The translations under genes were made by a program, and so were the position numbers. From Melastoma dodecandrum (taxonomy: Eukaryota; Streptophyta; Magnoliopsida; Myrtales; Melastomataceae): DNA of 64,000 nt. The stretch is taken from NCBI GenBank assembly GCA_029817715.1, contig JARUPY010000533.1:5166001-5230000 (forward strand). The letters run 5' to 3'. Within the stretch, counting starts at the first letter, position 1; the number at the start of each line of letters is the position of its first letter. Positions 12,042-23,875 of the stretch are shown here, one piece after another. The notes beneath the pieces are model-generated. The model saw nothing but the letters and a program-made list of their open reading frames with translations, was not told where the DNA came from and ran no database searches.

Positions 12042-12536
12042 TCACGTTGGTTTCTTGCTTATAGTTGCAGGACGGGCAAGTGTAAATGAACTGCACATCC
12101 CCCCTTTGTGTCCGCAGGACGGGCAGCCCGTGAAACCCGTCGACAAAGCCTGCATCGCTGGAGATGGCCCCATCGGCTTCCCCGCCTTTGCAGGGGCACC
12201 CGGTTCTGTCTTACCAGCAGTTGACTGTGCGGGTACAATAGGCTTTGAGGAGGAGGCTGCGGCTGCCTGCTTGGGGGATGCTGTGGCCACTGATGGCTTG
12301 GCTTCTCGGGAGCCCTTCTCGCTCCGTTTGATGAACTTGTAAAGGAAGAAGCAGAAGAAGATGAGGATCGCGATCACTGACCCCACGATTACCCATGTCG
12401 GGGTGGCGTTCCCGTTGTCTTGGTCGCCGAGGATGTTGGTAGGGAGGTAGGACGGGTTGATGGGGGCAGGCGGCGGGAAGAAAAAGGGGCGGGGAGGAGT
12501 GGGAGGGGGAAGGTTGGAGCAACAATTGTTCTCCAT
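12042..12536 (-). CDS. Small single-pass membrane protein with C-terminal CPSC motif
   Basis: 164 codons from an ATG at 12536. The N-terminus is proline-rich (residues 8-30). One hydrophobic segment (about 48-69, WVIVGSVIAILIFFCFF) is followed by basic residues, an Ala/Pro/Ser/Lys-rich linker and a CPSCGHKGG motif at 138-146. A C6 run on the plus strand (12099-12104; six G in the coding strand) lies right after this motif. In the frame one base away, the DNA encodes a second CPSC motif (YTCPSCNYKQET) followed by a basic tail ending at a stop at 12022. Two CPSC knuckles about 15 residues apart would form a zinc ribbon, so the homopolymer probably hides a frameshift (real or sequencing) and the true end may be 12022. 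An AT-repeat tract lies upstream of the start. I do not recognise the family and propose no function. Confidence 0.6.
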   Translation of the reverse strand: MENNCCSNLPPPTPPRPFFFPPPAPINPSYLPTNILGDQDNGNATPTWVIVGSVIAILIFFCFFLYKFIKRSEKGSREAKPSVATASPKQAAAASSSKPIVPAQSTAGKTEPGAPAKAGKPMGPSPAMQALSTGFTGCPSCGHKGGMCSSFTLARPATISKKPT

Positions 12537-12621
12537 CGAATGTGTTGTAATATCAATTAGTAGCGATTGCCATTAGAATGAAATGTGAAGTCCTGCCATT
12601 TTATATTGGCGTGCTCTGACC

Positions 12622-12650
12622 TTATATATATATATATACATATATATGCA
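12622..12650. repeat. (TA)n microsatellite upstream of the minus-strand gene
   Basis: An alternating TATATATATATATATACATATATATG tract lies about 90-110 bases upstream of the start codon at 12536. It may overlap the core promoter of that gene, but no separate TATA element can be picked out. Confidence 0.7.
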
Positions 12651-13674
12651 TTGGTGGGTAATGAATTTCCATGTTGGTGATGAAGTTGTTTGTTTCATAT
12701 TATAATAAAATAACATTACAAAGGTATGATGATAGAAAGACGACGAGACCAAAGGGGGAGACCAAAAAACAATTGGCTGGAGTTGAAGAATATTCCGTGG
12801 TTACCTAAACGACAGCCATACATGATTTAACACGAGTTAGGTGTTGTCTGAATTTTTATGCTTATTAAAATCTTTTTGTAAAGTTGATAGATATTGAACC
12901 ATTAATCAATGACTTGTGGATAACCAAGTCCCCCTTCATCAACTTCAATTGCCTCCTAATAACTGAAAGATCAACGAGTGTGGTCGCGTTATTTAATCAT
13001 GAGGGTTTTTTACGACGACGAATTATAAAATGGGAAAATTCAGTCCCCAAATATTTATGGGTCATCTCTAAGTAAAAGAAGCCAACTTACGAGTTGGGCC
13101 TTGTCACTGCCACTTGATTTAGGAGCCCCTCCAATTGTTCTTGCATCTCACTGAACTTGCAAAGGTGAATTTAGGACAAACTAAAGATCTGGGGTTTTGC
13201 CAAATTGGGTGGCGTAAGCATTGCCATGTGTTGATCAGTTTTGGGTTTTACAAGTAATCGACCACTATGAACAGGAAGCAAGTGTCCCTGATGAAGCAAT
13301 CGGTTCTCCACCTCCCCCTCTCCCTTTTTTGCTTCCATCACAAGCTGTGGCCTGTCCTACTTCCAATTCGACATGTCATGATTTGCATATACTAATCTTT
13401 TGTGGCCGTGCATTAAATATTCCACACGTCACCCAAAATCATCGCACAATTTGTTGGTTGGTTGTTTGGTCCAGTGAACGAATAAGAACACACCGGGCCA
13501 TGCCAAACCGTCGTTATTATATGAAACGTTAGATTGTGGTTGATCAAACTCTTTCATGACAACTTCCGAAATATTTTTTCCCATTTTATTTTATCCATGC
13601 GCACTTTCTTCATCGTTGCCCTCCCCACTTCCTTAGCAATGGCATGCTAAGAGCAAGCACTCGCGCGTTTTCCC
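12651..13674. other. Intergenic, nothing recognised
   Basis: AT-rich upstream DNA shared by two divergent small genes. No RNA gene, repeat array or conserved coding segment was seen. Confidence 0.5.
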
Positions 13675-13681
13675 TATATAA
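13675..13681 (+). promoter_or_regulatory. TATA box of the 13715 gene
   Basis: TATATAA lies 34 bases before the ATG at 13715. The implied 5' UTR would be only about 5-15 bases, unusually short for a plant gene. The position still suits the start chosen for the small gene. Confidence 0.5.
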
Positions 13682-13714
13682 GAGCTTTGAGAACGCAGGC
13701 ACGGTCCCTCGATC

Positions 13715-14119
13715 ATGGCGTCCGCTCAATTCACCAATTCTCGGTTCGTTGGAGGCCGGTCCGTCCTTCGGCCGTCCTACTCGAGCCTGTCCAACTCGGC
13801 AAGGCGGGCACCAATCGAGGGGAAGTTCGGGCCGGGGCACACGTACGTGAGCATCGTGGATAGCGTCTCCTGCAGGCAGATGTACCTCCGGAGCTATACT
13901 TTCTCGAGGAAGGAGAGCGTGCCGGAGAAGACCAGGAAGTATATCGAGGGAGTGAAGAGGAAGGTGTCGGGTGCAAGGTCGGGGCTGATGGCGAGGAAGG
14001 TTAGGGCTAAGGACGGCCAGGCATCTTGCTCCGCTTTGTTCTCGGCGGTCGCCCGTGTCCTGACTTGCACCTCGAGGATCGACGGCGCAATCAAGGACGG
14101 TCGCCGGTATTCCTACTAG
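13715..14119 (+). CDS. Small basic protein, family not recognised
   Basis: 134 codons without an intron, ATG at 13715, stop at 14117-14119. The protein is Ser/Arg/Lys-rich and has no membrane segment. A SCRQMYLRSYTFSRKE stretch at about residues 52-67 looks like the conserved core, followed by KTRKYIEGVKRKV. GC content and codon use are clearly higher than in the flanks, the frame is open and a TATA box lies upstream, so I take it as a real gene. It looks like a short plant-specific stress- or wound-type protein, but I cannot name the family. Confidence 0.6.
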   Translation: MASAQFTNSRFVGGRSVLRPSYSSLSNSARRAPIEGKFGPGHTYVSIVDSVSCRQMYLRSYTFSRKESVPEKTRKYIEGVKRKVSGARSGLMARKVRAKDGQASCSALFSAVARVLTCTSRIDGAIKDGRRYSY

Positions 14120-15360
14120 TAGTCGTCGATGGTTTTGTTGCTGTAACTCTTTCGCCTTTTTTTTTTCTTAAATCATTGGGCAAATGATACGTGCTGTGTA
14201 AGTGTGTGAAACTCTTTAATTCACCGACGAGTTCGATACAACACGGTAAGGTTGTGGCGTAACAAGGGAATGCCATATCGCTGTTATGTTGCGTGTGCGC
14301 AGAGTAAAAAATCTCAGATTCGTTCACATGAAAAATTAGAACCAAGCGAGAAACGGATAGATCCAAGTGTTAAGAAACTTGAATTTACTTAAGCAGTATT
14401 TGAATTTCAACTTATTGTATAAAGTTACTCTTAGTAAAAAACTCACTCATCAAAATTAGATAGGTCGAAGACAATATTATTATATCAAAGGAGGGGCCCC
14501 CATAAATTATTTCCACCCAAATAAGCACACGGTTCCATTTATTAGGCAGTTGGGTGGGGGTTGCAAAGTAGGAATCATGAGTTGCAAGAAAGAAAGCCAA
14601 ACGTTGTCCATGTTTGATGTAAGAAGTAGAACAACACTAACTAAATGTGCTTACATGATTGATAAAAGTTAGGCCGATTACATACTAACTTGATTAATCG
14701 AATCGCATCATATTATCTTAAAACCCCATCATTCAAATTCAAGTGGAATCACGGTCACCTCCCCACTCCAAGGAAACCAACAACAACAAAGGCACCAATC
14801 TCAATGTGAATCAAGTTTGGTTTGGCGGGTCTTGGGACAAATAAGCGGGTGACCAATAAATCCCCCACCCCCCCTGAATGAACACTTGTAGAACAAGAAC
14901 ATATCACGTTCATGGGGTCCACTTATCTAAGTTGGTTGTGTGGTTATAGATTATGTTTATGAAAGCCACTTTATGATGATAATGCTTAGCACAAGGTAAT
15001 GGAAATGGAGAGAGGTGCCACAGATCAATAAAAAGGGTAAAAGAAACAAGAAACAAAAACCACGGCATTTCCTGTCTGATTGATTGTCTTCCATTGTCAA
15101 AGTTCACCAGCAAGACAAAGAATGAACAAATCAAATGCCTCTAATGGAGATGAATGCAAGCACGACTAGGGATAAAGGGTGTGTGTTGCATGAGCGAGGC
15201 CTTAACCGTCGAAACCTCGCCCAGAGCGGGGATTGTATTCAGGTGGAGTGCACAAAGGGTGTGTGATTAATAACTGCTTCAGACTTTTTTAACTGCGGAG
15301 GATGACGAGGAATCTGGCGGGGCGGTGGAATGGTTTGGTATCTCCGATGGCAGGAAGAAC
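14120..15360. other. Intergenic between the small gene and HERK1
   Basis: AT-rich, with no coding segment I can support. The right-hand part (about 15150-15360) must contain the 3' UTR of the minus-strand receptor kinase. No repeat or RNA gene was seen. Confidence 0.5.
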
Positions 15361-17853
15361 TCACCTGCCCTCGGAATTGACCAATTGGGAGAACACCTTG
15401 CTCATCGAGAGATCATCCATGCTAGAGGCTTCAAACTGCGTGGTCGATACGAAATTATCCTCCTGGCCGAAGTTGTTGACTTGCGGAGAAAGCTCCCCGA
15501 TCATGTTAGTGCTGTTCTCCTCAGGATCTCCGGGTACAACTGCCTCCTGTAGCTGAAGCGCATATTCCAGGTTCCACAGCACGTCGCCCATGGAAGGCCG
15601 GTCGACCCCGTAGTCAGCCAGGCACTTCTCAGCTGTTTCTCCGAACTTCCTGAGGGAGTCGGGCCTGATCTTCCCAACAAGAGTTGGGTCTATGATCTGT
15701 TCGAGCTGCCCCTTCTGCTGCCACTTCATTGCCCACTCGGCCAAGTTCACCTTCTCTCGAGGCAGGGTGGGATCTATGACGGGTCTGGCACACAGGACCT
15801 CAAATAAAACTACGCCAAATGAGTATACGTCAGATTTCTCCGTGAGTTGTTGCCTCCGGAAGTACTCAGGGTCGAGGTACCCGAAACTTCCCTTGACAGC
15901 GGTGCTGACATGGGTTTGATCAATTTCTGGTCCGGTCTTGGAAAGCCCAAAATCAGCAACCTTAGCCAAGAAGTTCTCGTCGAGTAGGATGTTAGCAGAC
16001 TTCACATCCCGATGGATAACAGCTTTTGCGTAGCCTGTGTGGAGGTAATGGAGACCTCTTGCTGCACCAATGCATATCTCGAGCCTCTCCTTCCAGCTAC
16101 GGCTCGGTAGGCCCGAGCCATACAGATGACTCTTAAGCGTGCCATTCTCCATGTACTCATAGATCAATATCATTTCATTCTTATCATCACAGTAACCAAT
16201 CAAAGACACCAGATGGCGATGGCGGAACTGCGACAACATCTCGATTTCGGTCCTGAATTCTGCCAGTCCCTGCTGAGATCGAGGATTGCCCCTCTTAACG
16301 GCAACTTTTGTGCCATCACCCAACTCTCCTCTGTAAACTTTCCCGAAGCCACCTATACCGATGACCCAACTCTCATCAAAGTTGTTTGTAGCCTCTTGAA
16401 CGGCCCCAAATTGGAAGCGATAACCAAGATTTGAGGCGACACTGATTGTTGTCCCATTGGAGTATTTGCTCCCCATAGTGTGGGAAGTGCCTCCATTAAT
16501 GGACAGAGGAATCCACGATTTCGATAGGCCTTGGCTAGCGAGCCGCCGCTGTCTTCTCCGGCAAAACAAAAAGAGAAGCCCAGCCAAAACAACTGCGCAA
16601 AGTACTCCAACAACCACTCCCGCAATCATTCCCGTGTTGTTGCCGCTGGAGCTTCCGCTCGGAGAAACTCCCACATTACCGCTCAGGCTGCCGACAGAAT
16701 TGTTCAACTTCATGATCTCCAGACCGTTCAGAATGGCATTAGGGTAAGCCCCATTTGCCGTGTATGGTCCGACACTAACCTGCATCTTGCTACTCTTGGA
16801 GGTACTGGTGACTAAATCCACATAATACGGAGCAGCCAAGACATTAAACGACACACTGCTCAAATCGAGATCCGTCACGACAGCAGAGGAGTCGATATAG
16901 ACATTGAAATACAGCTGGTTGAGTGTCTTGCTCACTATGTCACAGAAGTGAAACCTCACCAGATGTTGAAACCCGATGTCGACGTCAAACTCCCATGTAA
17001 CGTTGAAGTTACTATTGGGATTACTCGCTGAGTTCATCTCCGTACAAGTGCCGTAGACTGTGCTTGGAGCAGTGTCCTGGGTCGGCCCACCAGAGACATA
17101 GTTGACCGCCCCAATATTGGAGAAATTCGTAGCCAGATTCGACGATGATAGAAAGCTTTGATCTGGAACCCAAGTTCGTGAAAGAGTATCATTTCCGGAG
17201 GACACGGTCGGGCCACCCATATTTATCCTCCAGACCGTCTCAAGAGCTTGCGTGAAAATACCCTGATATTTTCCCAAAGGGAGAATGCTTGCGTCATTTT
17301 GGATCAAGGTATCAGGCAAGGAGACAACCTCCAACGCATTCAAGAAGGCAATCGAGTTACTGGAAGGGGTGATCGTGATGGTGAGGGTGCTTGACGTCAG
17401 GTTGAGGGAGAATTCCTTCATGACTGTGCTCGTTGTGCTGAAATTACTGAGCAGAACAAAATCAGCAGCCGAAACGCCAAAATTAGCCGTGCTCATCTTG
17501 TAGCCACTATAATCGAAGGGGCCGAAATACAGCCGGATCCAGTGCCGTCCGATCTGGCTGATTGAAAACGAGTAAGTAGTTGTGCCGGTGTAGATTCTGG
17601 CGGTCCTATACAGCTGGGAGACATCTGAAGAACTCCCTGATCCGGAGGCGCTGGCAAGAATGTCCTGAGGGGTTGAGAGGAACTTCGACGCCTGGCTATC
17701 GGCAAGGAACACACGCCCCTCCACCGTGACATTAGCGGACGAACCGCAATCGATCAAGTAACTATCCGGAGGAATATAGCCATCAGAAAACCAAGAGAGG
17801 CAAAGGATTGACAACCCCAGAACCAGAAACCAGACCGACCCTACTCTCTTCAT
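15361..17853 (-). CDS. HERK1: CrRLK1L receptor-like kinase, HERKULES1-type
   Basis: Intronless, 830 codons, with the ATG at 17851-17853. Order: signal peptide (about 1-25), extracellular malectin-like region (about 29-386, with conserved IDCGS near the start, GRHWIRLYF and the VRFHFCDIVS block, and many N-glycosylation sites), one transmembrane helix (409-431) followed by RRRQRR, and a Ser/Thr kinase. Kinase residues seen: GIGGFGKV (499-506), catalytic Lys520, HRD with Asp616, DFG (634-636), so it is probably active. The juxtamembrane block SWIPLSINGGTSHTMGSKYS and the tail ending VFSQLVNSEGR are typical of HERK1 rather than THESEUS1. In Arabidopsis HERK1 is a plasma-membrane cell-wall-integrity receptor that promotes cell elongation and, with ANJEA and FERONIA, acts in pollen-tube reception. 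It lies divergent from Pescadillo. Confidence 0.95.
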   Translation of the reverse strand: MKRVGSVWFLVLGLSILCLSWFSDGYIPPDSYLIDCGSSANVTVEGRVFLADSQASKFLSTPQDILASASGSGSSSDVSQLYRTARIYTGTTTYSFSISQIGRHWIRLYFGPFDYSGYKMSTANFGVSAADFVLLSNFSTTSTVMKEFSLNLTSSTLTITITPSSNSIAFLNALEVVSLPDTLIQNDASILPLGKYQGIFTQALETVWRINMGGPTVSSGNDTLSRTWVPDQSFLSSSNLATNFSNIGAVNYVSGGPTQDTAPSTVYGTCTEMNSASNPNSNFNVTWEFDVDIGFQHLVRFHFCDIVSKTLNQLYFNVYIDSSAVVTDLDLSSVSFNVLAAPYYVDLVTSTSKSSKMQVSVGPYTANGAYPNAILNGLEIMKLNNSVGSLSGNVGVSPSGSSSGNNTGMIAGVVVGVLCAVVLAGLLFLFCRRRQRRLASQGLSKSWIPLSINGGTSHTMGSKYSNGTTISVASNLGYRFQFGAVQEATNNFDESWVIGIGGFGKVYRGELGDGTKVAVKRGNPRSQQGLAEFRTEIEMLSQFRHRHLVSLIGYCDDKNEMILIYEYMENGTLKSHLYGSGLPSRSWKERLEICIGAARGLHYLHTGYAKAVIHRDVKSANILLDENFLAKVADFGLSKTGPEIDQTHVSTAVKGSFGYLDPEYFRRQQLTEKSDVYSFGVVLFEVLCARPVIDPTLPREKVNLAEWAMKWQQKGQLEQIIDPTLVGKIRPDSLRKFGETAEKCLADYGVDRPSMGDVLWNLEYALQLQEAVVPGDPEENSTNMIGELSPQVNNFGQEDNFVSTTQFEASSMDDLSMSKVFSQLVNSEGR

Positions 17854-19810
17854 CGATTGTCCAAAAACAATCTCTCCCAAAAGAAACCCCAGAAATCAAC
17901 AACTTCCCGACAAGAACAGAGAAACAGCACTACTTCAGATCAAAGGCAGAGTCTTTCACAAACGAAAACAACAAACCCAAATGGGTAACTGACCGAGGAA
18001 ACCCCTGGATCCAAGATGGGCCGGTCAAAAGGCAGCACCTTGTTCTTTTACCTGGGTTTTGGTGGAAAGAGTCCGAGGGAGAACAGAGAAGCAAACAACA
18101 GCTCAAAGCTTTTTAATTTTTTTGGGGAAGCTACAAATGGAATGGGGGTTGGATTTGACGTGGGGAGTACTGATTGAGGGCCAGAAACCACCGAACGTGA
18201 AGCCAAACAAGTTGGGAATTTTGGAGAAAAGGAATGGAACGGCCGTTTGACCCTGACCTCATCAGATTCATGGACTGTTCTTCTGTCCTTGATGTAATAA
18301 TAACAAAAAATAAATAAATAAATAAAGTCAATCAGACAAATGGCAGCAGATGGTGTCTAAAACTCAAACTTTCAGCTCGAAACTTTGTGGAAACTCTTAG
18401 TTGAATGTAGGGAGAGTTTTTACTTAATGAAACTAATGATTGATAAGCATGTGCAGATTTGTAACCTGAAAATCAATCCCTCTTAAACGAGTCATTGACT
18501 ATTGCAATGATCTACTAGTCCTAGAGGCATTAAAGAGGAATAAAATAAAAATCAATGTATAACAAACAGATCGTTGTCAAAGATCGCATAAATGGACCTG
18601 ACCAAGTCCTTAGAGACATAAAATATATAAATCGGCAGGCCCCAGATATATAGATGGGAAACAATCAAAATGGGATTTGGGTTTAGTGCTTTACAGATCA
18701 TGAACAGCTTACTTGAAAGGAATTGTATATGTCATACACTATTTAGGCAATCATATGTCAGATAAGCCATCACGCCCAGCTCAAAAAAATGCGCCATACA
18801 AGATAATAGTCGTACGTCAAAATGTTCAAGAATTGACTAAGCATATAATGTCGTGACTAGGATGATCCTTGCCAAGGTTTTAGAAGGTACATGGCATTCA
18901 CCAATCCTTCGCATGTAGTATATTACCGCTCTTAGTAGTTTTGTATTGTAACCAAATGTGTAGGGATGGATGCCCTGCTCCGTTGTGTTGAAAAGGATGA
19001 AGTTAGAACTCGTGCTAATGTGAGGTCCCAAACCTCCCTTGAGTACGGGTAGTGAAAGAAGAGATGATCTACTGTCATACTGTATAGCAATCACATATAC
19101 TACATCTAAAATTACCGCGGCCGAATCTAAAATATCTCGACTTCGAGCCTTTTCCTGAAAAAGTAACAAGGTCTTACTTGATTGCCCACTTGACATAGAG
19201 CAAATTCGATGTTACGAACAATACTAAATTAAACTCGCTATTCATAATAATAAATTTGAAACCATTTTACCATTAAATACAAATTCTTTTTTTTTTAAAC
19301 CAGCGTACGGGGTAACAAAGTTGATTGGGATCCAAGACGCTTAAACGTGAATAAATACAATGTCGAGGACAAAAGTGAAATTTCATAAAATATAAGAAAA
19401 CCCTTTCCTTCCGCCGATTTTCCAAACGTTTACTCCCCTCCCCCTCCCTCCATCGCCGCCGCTCGCCGGTTGCCTCCGGTATAAGTGGTCCCGTCTTTCT
19501 CAAATCTTCAATCTTGTCTTTGGCTGGATGGTCTGATTGCCCTGCAGTGAGATTTTTTTTTCTTCCTTTTTCGGTTCTGTTAATTGGGTAGTCTTGGTTT
19601 TAGATGAGTCGCCTGATCTTGGGGATGATTTTGATCGAAGAATGAAGTGATGTTGGTTCTTTTTATAATCTTGATTTGCTTCTGAAGTTCACTGCATGGA
19701 AATTTGACTCTGTAAAGTTGTTATGATGCGCGGACAGGCTATTCCTATTTAATTTTGTGTAGTTGTCGTGGGTCACTAATCGGGGATCATTTGTGTTGCC
19801 TGTAGATAAC
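17854..19810. other. Divergent upstream region of HERK1 and Pescadillo
   Basis: About 2 kb holding the 5' UTRs and promoters of both genes. The pyrimidine-rich leader of HERK1 lies at 17854-18110. A GC-richer stretch at 19390-19560 with CCGCCG runs looks like the Pescadillo 5' UTR, and an intron just before the ATG is possible. Positions 18300-19270 are AT-rich and hold nothing recognisable. Confidence 0.5.
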
Positions 19811-22800
19811 ATGCCGAAGCACTATAGGCCGCCAGTGAGTTAATTTCCTCTACTGGTTTGGTTACCGAGTTTCGTTTTTGGCATATTCCATAAGAAAAGA
19901 ACTCATAGAGGTTGTATGGTTGTTGTGATGATTAGGGGAAGAAGAAGGAAGGGAATGCCGCCAAGTACATCACCCGCTCACAAGCCGTCAAACTTCTTCA
20001 AGTTACTCTACCCACTTTCAGGTCAATCCTCAACTCTGATATGCAGTTGTACTGTACGCGAAGTTGTAATCTTTTCAGGGTATTGACCTCGATTTTCCTT
20101 CTGTTGATTGCTGTAGGAGGCTATGCATCCTGAAAGGTGTATTCCCTAGGGAGCCCAAGAAGAAGGTGAAGGGCAATCACCATACGTACTATCATGTGAA
20201 GGATATCTCTTTCCTTCATCACGACCCGCTGCTTGAAAAGTTTAGGGACATCCGTGCCTATGAGAAGAAGATTAAGAAAGCGGAGGCGAAGCTGAACAAA
20301 GACCTTGTTGTTCGTCTTCTAACTAGGAAGCCTACTTACACGCTCGACCGTCTTATTCGTGAAAGGTTTGCCTGGTTTTGTTCTCTTAATTTTTCATCAT
20401 GTTTTAAATTTTTTTGTGTTAATTTATAATCTGTTTGTGTTCTATCGCCTTTGGTGTAGGTATCCCAAGTTTGTTGATGCACTTAGAGACTTGGATGACT
20501 GCCTGACGATGGTGCACCTTTTTGCGGCATTACCGGCTTTGGATAGAGAAAATATTGAACCTAAACGGATCCATAACTGTAGAAGGTGTGTTCTTGGATG
20601 ATTTTGATGGATTAGATGATGAACGTAGAGATTTTATATGTGCCATTCAATACTTCTTTTGTACATCTTCTAAATGACATCTTGTCTGATTTTGCTTGCT
20701 TTGTTATTTTTTTGGATAGGTTAAGTCATGAATGGCAAGCCTTTATATCCCGTTCGCATAAGTTGCGTAAAGTATTCGTATCTGTCAAAGGCATATATTA
20801 TCAGGTACTGTCCCCAGTCCGATATGTGGGTTTGAATCCATGTGCCTATCCCTTGTATAACATACAATTCTTTTGAACAGGCTGAAGTTGAGGGCCAAAA
20901 GATTACTTGGTTGACGCCTCATGTGTTACAGCAAGTCCTCACAGATGATATCGACTTCAATGTTATGCTGACCTTTTTAGAATTTTATGAGGTGATGCCT
21001 TGATCATCCGCTGTCTTTGTTGTTTTTAACATTTTTATATCCTGTCTCTGATGTCTAATTCCTCGATTGATAAATAACTGCATTTCCCCAAAATCTTGCA
21101 GACTTTGCTTGGCTTTGTCAATTTCAAGCTTTACCATGCGATGAATGTAAAGTATCCACCTATATTGGATCCTCGACTGGAGGCTTTGGCAGCAGGTACT
21201 TGCAAGTCTTTTTCGCCATATGCTTTTAGACTCTTGCTGGACGTGGTGCTTATTAGTATCTCACATTACTGTGTTCTGTGAAAGTATCCTTATAAAACTA
21301 TATCTTTTTCGTCTTTCATAAATCATCTTGATAGTAGTGTAATTGTTGGATACATTTTGCAGATCTTTATGCATTGTCCAGATATGTTGATGCTAATTCT
21401 AGATCATCTGTGGTGGAGTCTGAAATGGCGGAGTCATCTGAACCTGAGTCACATCTAAAGGAGAAAGCACAGAATGAATCCAACCTTAGGCTTGCACAAC
21501 TTCAACAGCAGCTTCCGTACAATGAACCTGGAGCTTTGATGCACCTGGTTGAAGAAACTACCACCGAAGAAGAGGAGGATCAAGATACAAAGGAGTGTAA
21601 GAAATTGTTTGAAGGCATGAAGTTTTTCCTAAGTCGTGAGGTGTGTTCCATTTGGTTTAGAGCACTGGTTTACAATTATCAATGCGTATTTTTCATGTGT
21701 CTGTTTTTGCTTTGCTTTTTATTTGATGAATAAGATTTGCATTCATTAATGTGGTTAGATACTGTAATGCTGTTATGCCTTATCTCATAAGTTCCCTGAA
21801 GCTTACGAGGCTTGTTCTTTTCTGATAATTTTTGTCCATTTTTTATTCAGGTTCCCCGGGAATCGCTACTTTTCGTGATTCCTGCTTTTGGAGGCACTGT
21901 TTCTTGGGAGGGACCAGGAGCTCCATTTGCTGAGGCTGATCAGAGCATTACTCACCAGGTTTAACTTCCTACACTTGATGGATAGAGTTGATTCATGAGT
22001 GGTGATTTTTTACCGTACCTCTTAATAACCATGTAATTGTGCAGATTGTTGACAGGCCAACACAAGGTCATAAGTTTCTTTCCCGGGAATATGTCCAGCC
22101 TCAGTGGATTTATGATTGTGTGAATGCCAGAATAATATTACCAACTGAGGGTTATCTTGTCGGAAGGTACCTGTTCTTATAGCTGGTGTGACCAAACAAT
22201 TTTTTCTCTGTTGCTCTTTTCGGTATTACAGTGGTTTTAGGAAAAGGTTGTCCTATAGTCCATGCGGATTGACGTTTTTCTTTTTTTACCAAATCAGGGT
22301 TCCTCCACCACACTTATCACCATTTGTCAATAACGATGCGGAGGGCTACGTGCCAGAGTATGCCGAGACCATTAAGCGTTTGCAGGCTGCTGCTAGGAGT
22401 GTAGTTCTCCCAATGCCTGGCATGGGACAGGCAGACCTTGAAGATCCTCAGCATCTCTTGGTTGAAGGTGTGATTGACAGAACTGAAGCACAAATAGCTG
22501 CAGAGAAAAAGCAGAAGGTAGCAGGGTCAATTGCACGTGCTTTCTTCTTATGGCACCGTTGACTGTATATTTGATATTGAAATGGCGGTTGAATTCAGAT
22601 GATGAACCTCGAGAAGCAGTACCACGAAGAGCTGAGAGCAGAACTTGCCGGAGCTCAAACTCCTGCATCAGCTGCTGGTCCAAGCTTGCAAATCAGCACA
22701 GAAAATGCTGGAGACGAGGATTCTGATCCAAATACGCAGCAAACCGCCGACGATGATGCAAACATGCCTCTCGTCATGATGTCGAGGAAGAAGAGGAAGC

Positions 22801-23002
22801 TATACGAAGCAATGGAGGTAAATTTTCTTCATATATCTTCACTGACACTGAAGGTTGTGCATCTCTGCTCTGCCGGATATTTAACCCCGTGCATCTGTCC
22901 TGTGTGCAACAGATAAACAAGCAACGGAAGAAGGCTAGCGTGGACCATCTTAAGGAGCGCAAGAGAAAGATTGATGCCGGCAAAGAATCCAGGAAGAAAT
23001 GA
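19811..23002 (+). CDS. PES: Pescadillo homologue (ribosome biogenesis, BRCT protein)
   Basis: Thirteen exons: 19811-19834, 19936-20021, 20117-20365, 20460-20585, 20720-20804, 20881-20991, 21102-21195, 21363-21640, 21851-21958, 22045-22166, 22298-22517, 22599-22817, 22913-23002. All introns are GT-AG and the joined frame is 603 codons, the usual Pescadillo length. The N-terminus ([20 protein letters not shown]) and the block [18 protein letters not shown] are diagnostic of the Pescadillo N domain. A BRCT domain follows (about residues 338-427, with W in [11 protein letters not shown]), then an acidic stretch and a basic, lysine-rich nuclear/nucleolar tail. Pescadillo works with BOP1 and WDR12 in the PeBoW complex in processing of the 27S/32S pre-rRNA and 60S assembly in the nucleolus. 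No break was seen. Confidence 0.95.
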
Positions 23003-23875
23003 GGGGTTGGCTATACGGTCATTGCTAATTTAATCCTTAGGCCGGATTTTGTTTCTTATATCTAATGATGCCTTTGATTTGTTGTATCGTTCCGGGCTAG
23101 AGGTTTCCCTCCTACAATATACGAATGGGATTTTGGATGCGTTTGTCATTCCCATACTTACTCGTGTTGTTTCCCCCCCTGAGAAGAAGATTTACCAGGT
23201 GCATGTTAGTTCATCTATCATTATAGCGTACATACATGTTCCTATACTCTGGAGTTTGTGCCGCGAACCCTAATGTTTTTCAAACAGTTTTAGGCGTGAT
23301 ATTAGTTAGGCTTTTTTTAGATAGTTCCAAGTGCATGTGATTGTTGTTTTTAGGACAAAAGAATGAATTATTTTAAAAATATGATTAGGAAGTACAAATC
23401 AATGCATATGGGTTGGCTAGTTATGTTTGTTTTAGCCCTTTTTAAAACACAAAAAGGTTTGTCCACATCATGTCTCTTCATACAGAAACAAGTGCCACCC
23501 TGTTAAAAGTACTACTAAACTAACTGGATGTAGTGTATCCGAACTGTGATCCTCGTCTTTTACTTCCGAGTTTATGGCACGTGATTTGTCCCCAGGGTTT
23601 TTGTCCCACCAGCTAAACTCCAACTTTTGCATCGGATGATGCCATCGGGGAACTCGGAGGAGATCAACAAGACAAAATCATAAGCCAAATAACAAGAATA
23701 ATGTGGTGTGGTGTGTTAGTAATGATCCAATCCTCATCTAGTTCACCACCACTTTTACTGCACTTCAAATCGAAATCTCATCCTATATAAAACCCAACAA
23801 CATCATCGATTCGATTCCCCTCAAGAACAATAACCCCTTTTGCCTCTGTTTTTTATTACAGCCTCGGACAAAAAC
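23003..23875 (+). other. Pescadillo 3' UTR and NaKR-like promoter
   Basis: The first 200 bases are the probable 3' UTR of Pescadillo. The rest is non-coding up to a TATA-like CCTATATAAAACCC around 23782, about 95 bases upstream of the next ATG. Nothing else was recognised. Confidence 0.5.

Noticed and set aside
16353..16815. Several plus-strand frames across the receptor kinase
   Set aside because: Antisense shadows of the intronless, high-complexity HERK1 coding sequence.
17854..17880. Nine-codon N-terminal extension of the receptor kinase
   Set aside because: It begins with TTG, not ATG. The first ATG (17851-17853) is directly followed by a normal signal peptide.
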